From Dysidea avara (lineage: Eukaryota; Porifera; Demospongiae; Dictyoceratida; Dysideidae): DNA of 64,000 nucleotides. The translations under genes were made by a program, and so were the position numbers. Positions 59,535 to 64,000 of the stretch are shown in pieces; within the stretch, counting starts at the first letter, position 1; every line of letters begins with the position of its first letter. The stretch is taken from the NCBI RefSeq assembly GCF_963678975.1, contig NC_089274.1, positions 33,599,790 through 33,663,789 on the forward strand, given 5' to 3'. Below the pieces are notes generated by a model, which worked only from the letters and a program-made list of their open reading frames with translations, searched no databases and had not been told where the DNA came from.

Positions 59535-62500
59535 GGAGCATACTCAGCAGACGCAGCATTACAACAGGATACAGTAGGCCAGATACAGTAGGCCAGACCT
59601 CAATTATCCAAACAGTATAAGTGACTGCTCTATTAGAGTATTCGTCATTAGGTGAACGTTGTATTAGAGTAAGTAAGTGTGTTCTGTTAGAGTAGTTGAA
59701 CAGAACTCTGTATATAAATGAATGGGCCTGTTACTTAGAGGTCCTGATTTAGATTAATATACAATACACATGAATGCATGTGAGTGCATACAAACTACTG
59801 ACCCTTTTAAAACAAGCTGCAGCACTCAGAGCAGATTGAGAGAATTTGACATTCTCAGTGACAGTAACAACCTGTGAATTTGACATAGTGAATAACAGCA
59901 CAGTTCACATATATGAAACACAGGCAAGCATGTCAAACAACACAACACCACTTACTTCATCCAGCGATGTGACTGCCCTCTTGATTTCATCATTACACTT
60001 CCTGGCAGCCACATCAATCCAGTCACCAACTAAACCTTTGAACCAGTCATGATAGTCCTTGAGATGTAGTTGTGCTCTATCTCTATAAAGTTAGTCATGA
60101 CACATAATACACAGACCTCTTGTTGTACTATGAGTGAACACATGTACATACTTGGGAGGGATGTGATCAGCAAGTTTCATTACATCTTCAAGGTGTAGGT
60201 AGAGTTGATAAGATGGAATTCCTCCAGTAGTGATGAAGTTGGCAGTATAATTCTGAACTTGAGCTGACACCTGTGTGTGTAAATGTGTATTATGTCAAGT
60301 ATGTGATATGGTCCATGCCAAGTTGTACAATTATACCACCATTACATGATGTACTATATATACAGTAGAGAGTCAATTATCCAAGCTAATATGGGGGAGG
60401 GATGTTCGTATAATTGAAAAGTGCATACAACAAAACAGCTATTCATTTATGTATATATACACAGCTATGTTCAATTACTCTAATAGGGAATACAGATGTT
60501 GACAAAATACTCTAATAGAACAGCCATTTTGGAGGTTCGGATAACTGACTCTCTGTAATTAATTGCTGCTTTAAGAAGATAGATAGACACATAACTTCAG
60601 TAAACGTAGCATAGCGTATTTCCTCATATAAAAGCTGCATGCCTGTCTTGATTATAAGCCGGGGGGTTGCATGAAATTCTATCATTTTAGCAATGACACT
60701 TGGTTGATTAAACTGTGCAGTGTTAGTGGCACTGGTGTCATGATCTATTTCACTACTACCTTGTGCACAGTAAACTGTTCTATTGATGCTGTTCTGTAGA
60801 TATTTAGATAAGTGATCTGTTGTGCTGGTGTCTCGTACCTCTTCTTAATTTCACTTGTTCTGGTGTTTCTGTTTGTCTCGTCTTGTTCCCTTCTTCTTGC
60901 ATGCTCTTCTCAATTCCTCTTCTTCTGGTGTTTCTCTTTCTATTTGCAATCTGTTAAATTTTCTACAAGGTCCACGGAGCCATTCAGACTCGCCCCAATA
61001 AAGGTTCTCTATGCTTATCATTACGATAATGGGATTATACCACCACAACTCCAATTGGATTAAACGCCGGGTGTAACTTAGATCTATCCAAAATAAACAC
61101 CCACTGTCAAATAAAGGCACTACTCATATGCAGACCTGGTCAAAATGCTGGCAAGGAAATGCCTGAGCTTTTATATGAGGAAATACATCAACTGTACCAA
61201 ACAAATTCAGTAAATATTTGTTAAGCATATTAGACACTGTTGAAGTGTTGATTGTATGACCAAATATGGAATATTCTCACTAGTATAGGGCTCACTCAGG
61301 CTTGCCCTAATAAGTGTATGCACAAATGTTTCTACTACAAATGTGTACCTGCTGGTCTACAACTGCAAAGAACACAGCATAGTAGTCGATGCCAATTCTG
61401 CAATAAATGGAAATTGTGTAACTAGTGACAGAAGATCACACAATACAAGTGTTTTAAATTTATAGCAATATGAGGACACGTGGACTCTGTTGAGAAAATG
61501 TTTGGATATATTTTAGCCATACTGTAGAACTCTGTATATCAAATCCCCAAGAAATATCTAGTGTTCAGATAGCTGTTTACATATGAAAGATCATGATCAT
61601 AATTAATAACCACTTCAAACAAAATACTTAAGGTTACAGTATACTGGAAACTTAGCTAATTGGAAGCCATATGAAAAGAAGCCATATGGTCACCACAAAA
61701 ATTCCTTTTGTTGCATCACGCGATTATATCGATTACATTTACGGTAATAATAATATGGCTACGCTGTGTGTTACAATGCGTGGCTTTGTAATAAGAAGTA
61801 ATTAGTTGTTGTTTAGTAAGTAACAGTAAAGAAGACAATTATACAAGTGTGTAGAACAGTGAAAGAGCTTTGTTTAAGAGGATTTGTGTCATTCGCGCAA
61901 AAATTTCGTGGTAAGGATAATTTGTGGTTTTAGTATGGTATCCTAAACGGTGAGTAGAGTACTACTGCGTCAGTTTTCTCTAGTATACTAGTGAGTAAGA
62001 CCTCTGTATTTGTGCTGGCTTGTGTAATATATGTAGGCGTAGTAACCAGTGGTGTAAAGAAACGGCTTCTGTTACTGTAGCGAATAGCACACGCGATGTT
62101 CCACAACTTCGCGGGTGCCTTGCAAATTTTAATGGTTAATAGCACTGTTGTGTTACAAGATATCTAGCCTTCTTTGTTACTGGTTACTAACTAGTACCTC
62201 ATACCAGCATACAGTGTTGCGACAGTGGCTTAACTCAAGTTCCCTTTATCGCTAGTTGACGCCAAATCATTATTTTGAAGGCGCAATTATCTCGCGGCAT
62301 AACTTGACAAATAAAGACCCCACGTACTTGAATTTATAGCTGCAAGTAGAGGATACTTTGCTCTTTCATGTAAAATCTAAGCTTAGTGTGTAACTTGTAG
62401 AGTCTTTGTGCTATAACTGTAGTTTGTGGAGAATGCGTATAACAAAAATTTGAACGACATCCAGTATACCGTAACCTTAATAGAGCAATTATCAATAAAA

Positions 62501-63742
62501 GTTCAGAGAACAGAAGATCTACCATAATGGATATGATGGACATGTGTACAATACTGATCTATATGGCCTACTTATGGACATGTCCTATCAGTATTAATCT
62601 ACACAATATACATGACCTGGTGAGCAAAAACAAGCCACTTTCGCAAAATTCTATTTTGCCATAAAAACATATTGAAATAAACTGGGTAAAAATACGAGTA
62701 CTGCATAACAATTTTATGCACATTTAATCTCATCAGCGTGAACTGAAACAAAGCTCAAATTAATAAATCCTATATACCACCAGACTCTCCTGTTTAAGAA
62801 AGTCTTTGTTTCGTGTTTGTACAGTGTATGGAACATGAATCATGGACGCTTATTTACAATGCGGTAGAAATAAAGTTTACCATCATCATTTCATTGTTGG
62901 AATGTCTTTCTTCTTTATCCACATGGAGACATACAGGGAAAACACTATACCTTGATCGGTGTGCCAGTTCATGGTGAACAGACTGAGCCAAACCCCATCT
63001 TTGTAGCTTGTTTCAGTCATGAGTTATGATCAATTACAAATTACATAAGCACCTGTAATTTATTTGCCATATTGTTGCTGTACAAATCGAGTTTATTCCT
63101 GTTCCAACTGTCTATCGCTATAACTCCAAGACTATTCATCACAAAAGGCTGAAACTTTGGCTGTCCATTCCTTTGTTACTATAGATAACAGAGAAACAAT
63201 AAAATGGAATCGAGGAATGTGTGAAAATGACCAGATTTGCTCAGTGGGTCACATATGTGACATCAAGGAGATTGAATGTTACTGATGTATGAGATGAAGA
63301 ATAAATTGTATTGGTCCCATATTCTTTGTTGGCTGGAAACAAGACACAAATCTAGGGGTAGTACTAGCCACAAAAGATATAGGGTTCTTTTTAAAGCTTG
63401 AGGCAAGGCACTACTATCAGCCACTATCTTGTAAACAAAATCTTTGGCTAACTTTTAATACATATCCCTTTTACTTTACACCTGCACTGTAGCTGGATGT
63501 ATATGCCGACACCAAAATGAAATAAAAGATACCAACTCACTCTTGAAATATAGTTTGGACTTGTCCAATGGTGTTATGAAGACGCTGAATAATGCGGTCT
63601 ATCACTTCAACAAAACACAGTATTATTTTCTTCTCATCCTACAGAAACCTCATGTAAGCCACCCACAAAACAACAGTATGTTTACCAATTCTAGTGGTGT
63701 GACTTCTGCAATTAATGTCTCAACCCATTTCATACAAGCTCT
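48535..63742 (-). CDS. Munc13/BAIAP3/UNC13D-family protein (MUN region plus C-terminal C2), 5' end outside window
   Basis: I chain 19 exons in phase with GT-AG borders: 63742-63686, 63638-63541, 61397-61349, 60270-60152, 60082-59956, 59871-59803, 59419-59345, 55347-55240, 55180-54965, 54913-54845, 54788-54709, 54661-54592, 54540-54508, 54433-54362, 53077-52994, 52944-52866, 49245-49207, 49130-49010 and 48892-48535 (stop TAA). MUN-type landmarks are KDYHDWFKGLVGDWIDVAA, FWNNLHWPKVSEHYAF, AIDPLMQYLAKNL, MLEEIWS and the signature ELWSFFHAGGDGL. The C2 domain reads LEITVIKGMNLPALDSNGYS then DPFVDIVLMPE and TLTVYDHDYITRNEFAG, with the calcium-type aspartates in place (D of LDSNGYSDP, DHD). The family primes vesicles for SNARE-driven exocytosis. 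The N-terminal C2/C1 part would lie beyond 64000. No synapse is implied: BAIAP3/UNC13D types act in general secretion. The exact subfamily is uncertain. Confidence 0.86.
49429..49680 (+). repeat. dispersed repeat with internal (CAGT)n, copy 1
   Basis: GTGAAAAAATCAAGCCTGTA, then GTTATGCTTG, (CAGT)n, AGAAAATTCCATTTAATAAA and GGCTGGTTT. Relatives are at 50808-50975 (-) and 53882-54010 (+), all in introns of the Munc13-family gene. Each differs in the number of CAGT units. It may be a SINE or MITE; I see no RNA polymerase III boxes. Confidence 0.7.
50605..50739. mobile_element. 135-bp palindrome (hairpin MITE)
   Basis: The arms TTAAAGCATTGCTGTGAGTG and CACTCATGGCAATGCTTTAA continue through CATGAGGCGTGCGG / CCGCACGCCTCATG to a loop at about 50668. 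A shorter related hairpin (GAGTGCTTTATTCG/ CAATAAAGCACTC) is at 50097-50131. Confidence 0.85.
50808..50975 (-). repeat. dispersed repeat with internal (CAGT)n, copy 2
   Basis: Read on the minus strand it has AGTGAAAAATTAAGTCCATA, GTTATG, CAGTTAGTCAGTCAG, TAGAAAATTCCA and GAGGCTGGTTTCTG, matching copy 1 at 49429-49680. Confidence 0.65.
51578..51935. mobile_element. inverted-repeat element of about 350 bp
   Basis: TGCAGGAGCTTATGAGCTGC near 51578 pairs with GCAGCTCATAAGCTCCTGGT near 51915, and the match continues to GTGAAGGAGC. A 122-residue open frame spans it on the minus strand but starts and ends in the arms. I treat that frame as non-genic. Confidence 0.65.
53171..53411. mobile_element. 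MITE, 241 bp, in a Munc13-family intron
   Basis: The ends GGGATCAAAG and CTTTGATCCC are inverted. The arms include GCGAAACAAGGAAGGTTGCC / GGCAACCTTCCTTGTTTCAC and GCAGATATA-TAGTGGAC / GTCCACTAGTATATCTGC. The loop is about 50 bp near 53292. Confidence 0.88.
53882..54010 (+). repeat. dispersed repeat with internal (CAGT)n, copy 3
   Basis: GGAAAAATCAAGCCCGTAGC, GAGTTATGCTTGGCTGG, (GTCA)n and AAATTCTGCT follow the order of copy 1. The tail after the CAGT tract is shorter. Confidence 0.65.
55372..58650. mobile_element. 3.3-kb foldback DNA element, arms about 750 bp, in a Munc13-family intron
   Basis: It starts GGGTCATTCCATACCAAATC and ends GGCATGGAATGACCC. GTAT lies directly outside both ends (55368-55371 and 58651-58654), a possible 4-bp duplication. 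The arms (to about 56130 and from about 57820) are close inverted copies; for example AATTTGGTATAGACATGGAC faces its complement near 58580. There is no transposase. The centre holds a nested element at 56265-56550. The left end is 24 bp from the acceptor of the exon at 55347. Confidence 0.9.
56265..56550. mobile_element. nested MITE, 286 bp, with module
   Basis: CATAGGCTAGGCATAGC and GCTATGCCTATG are inverted ends. ACATG flanks both sides (56260-56264 and 56551-56555). It contains C runs, a GTGGGGGCATGCTCCCAGAC segment like 7420, and the module ACTCTAATAGAATAGTC at 56355. Confidence 0.7.
59445..59533. repeat. (CA)n microsatellite
   Basis: About 89 bp of CA dinucleotide lies in the intron just 5' (minus strand) of the exon at 59419-59345. 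It sits some 25 bp from its splice acceptor. Confidence 0.97.
59596..59720. mobile_element. remnant of a pogo/Tigger-like MITE with three modules
   Basis: CAGACCTCAATTATCCAAAC resembles the left ends at 44276 and 60363. It is followed by GACTGCTCTATTAGAGTATT, TTGTATTAGAGTA and TCTGTTAGAGTAG. The right end is not clear. Confidence 0.55.
60363..60555. mobile_element. pogo/Tigger-like MITE, 193 bp, TA duplication
   Basis: Ends CAGTAGAGAGTCAATTATCC and GGATAACTGACTCTCTG are inverted repeats flanked by TA (60361-60362 and 60556-60557). It carries TTACTCTAATAGGGA and ATACTCTAATAGAACAG. It lies in a Munc13-family intron. Confidence 0.88.
61398..63540. other. 2.1-kb intron of the Munc13-family gene
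   Basis: No exon and no clear mobile element is seen. A weak module (CCTTAATAGAGCAATT) is at 62473. The first visible exons of the gene lie just beyond, at 63541-63742. Confidence 0.5.
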
Positions 63743-64000
63743 CTAAATGACAAAATGATTCATATTCATTTACAAATACATATACCCATGCTTAAGATAT
63801 ACCGTACGCAAGGAAATTTTGACGTCAAAAAAATCAGTTTAATTCGTCAAATGTTTATAAGCGCCCTTAAAAGTACAGGTTTTGCCTACAATATCTTGAT
63901 TTTTGTCAGCATTTTATTTGTCAAATCTGCTGAAGTCTGAATTCGTCAAATTTTTCTTACGTCAAAATTTCCTTGCGTACAGTAGAGTGCATTGATTGAA

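Noticed and set aside
59359..59591. Open frames over the (CA)n tract
   Set aside because: They are simple-repeat translations.

Overview
The window is animal nuclear DNA that is rich in transposons. Its protein-coding genes have many short GT-AG introns, and much of the rest is LINE, Ty3/Gypsy, MITE and tandem-repeat sequence. The mix suggests an early-branching animal, with a sponge the best guess. It includes very short introns, a UBX plus HECT protein, an agglutinin-type lectin-protease and a Munc13-family gene. The organism assignment is inference; no sequence here fixes a species.

Layout. At 202-2559 (+) lie the last eight exons of a gene that joins an FAF-type UBX region to a HECT ubiquitin-ligase domain. 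At 2982-4428 (-) is a DDE integrase-core gene with one nonsense codon, cut by a LINE (4430-5588) and followed by a 187-bp satellite. From 8.2 to 14.5 kb there are terminal-inverted-repeat elements with readable target duplications: hAT-like (8 bp) at 9104-10997 and 13449-13793, and MULE-like (9 bp) at 13932-14482. One of them interrupts a duplicated segment. From 14.8 to 19.4 kb two Gypsy elements lie head to tail on the minus strand. From 21.0 to 26.8 kb a 31-bp minisatellite has been invaded by two different LINEs. From 27 to 34.7 kb I see no convincing gene.

At 34758-39183 (-) is a two-exon GNAT acetyltransferase whose 3.9-kb intron holds MITEs and LINE pieces. From 39.7 to 45.5 kb there are a MITE, a nearly full-length LINE ORF with one stop, palindromic MITEs and RT remnants. 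At 45973-47294 (+) is a lectin plus agglutinin-type cysteine-protease gene with one in-frame UGA. At 48535-63742 (-) is the 3' two-thirds or so of a Munc13/BAIAP3-family gene. I could chain 19 exons of it in phase through the MUN-like region into a C-terminal C2 domain. Its introns carry several MITEs and a 3.3-kb foldback element inserted 24 bp from a splice acceptor.

The genes do not form a pathway. The most unusual pattern is a short module, core CTCTAATAGAG followed by CAGTC, that recurs at about 17 places. It sits inside at least five structurally different non-autonomous elements and also stands alone.
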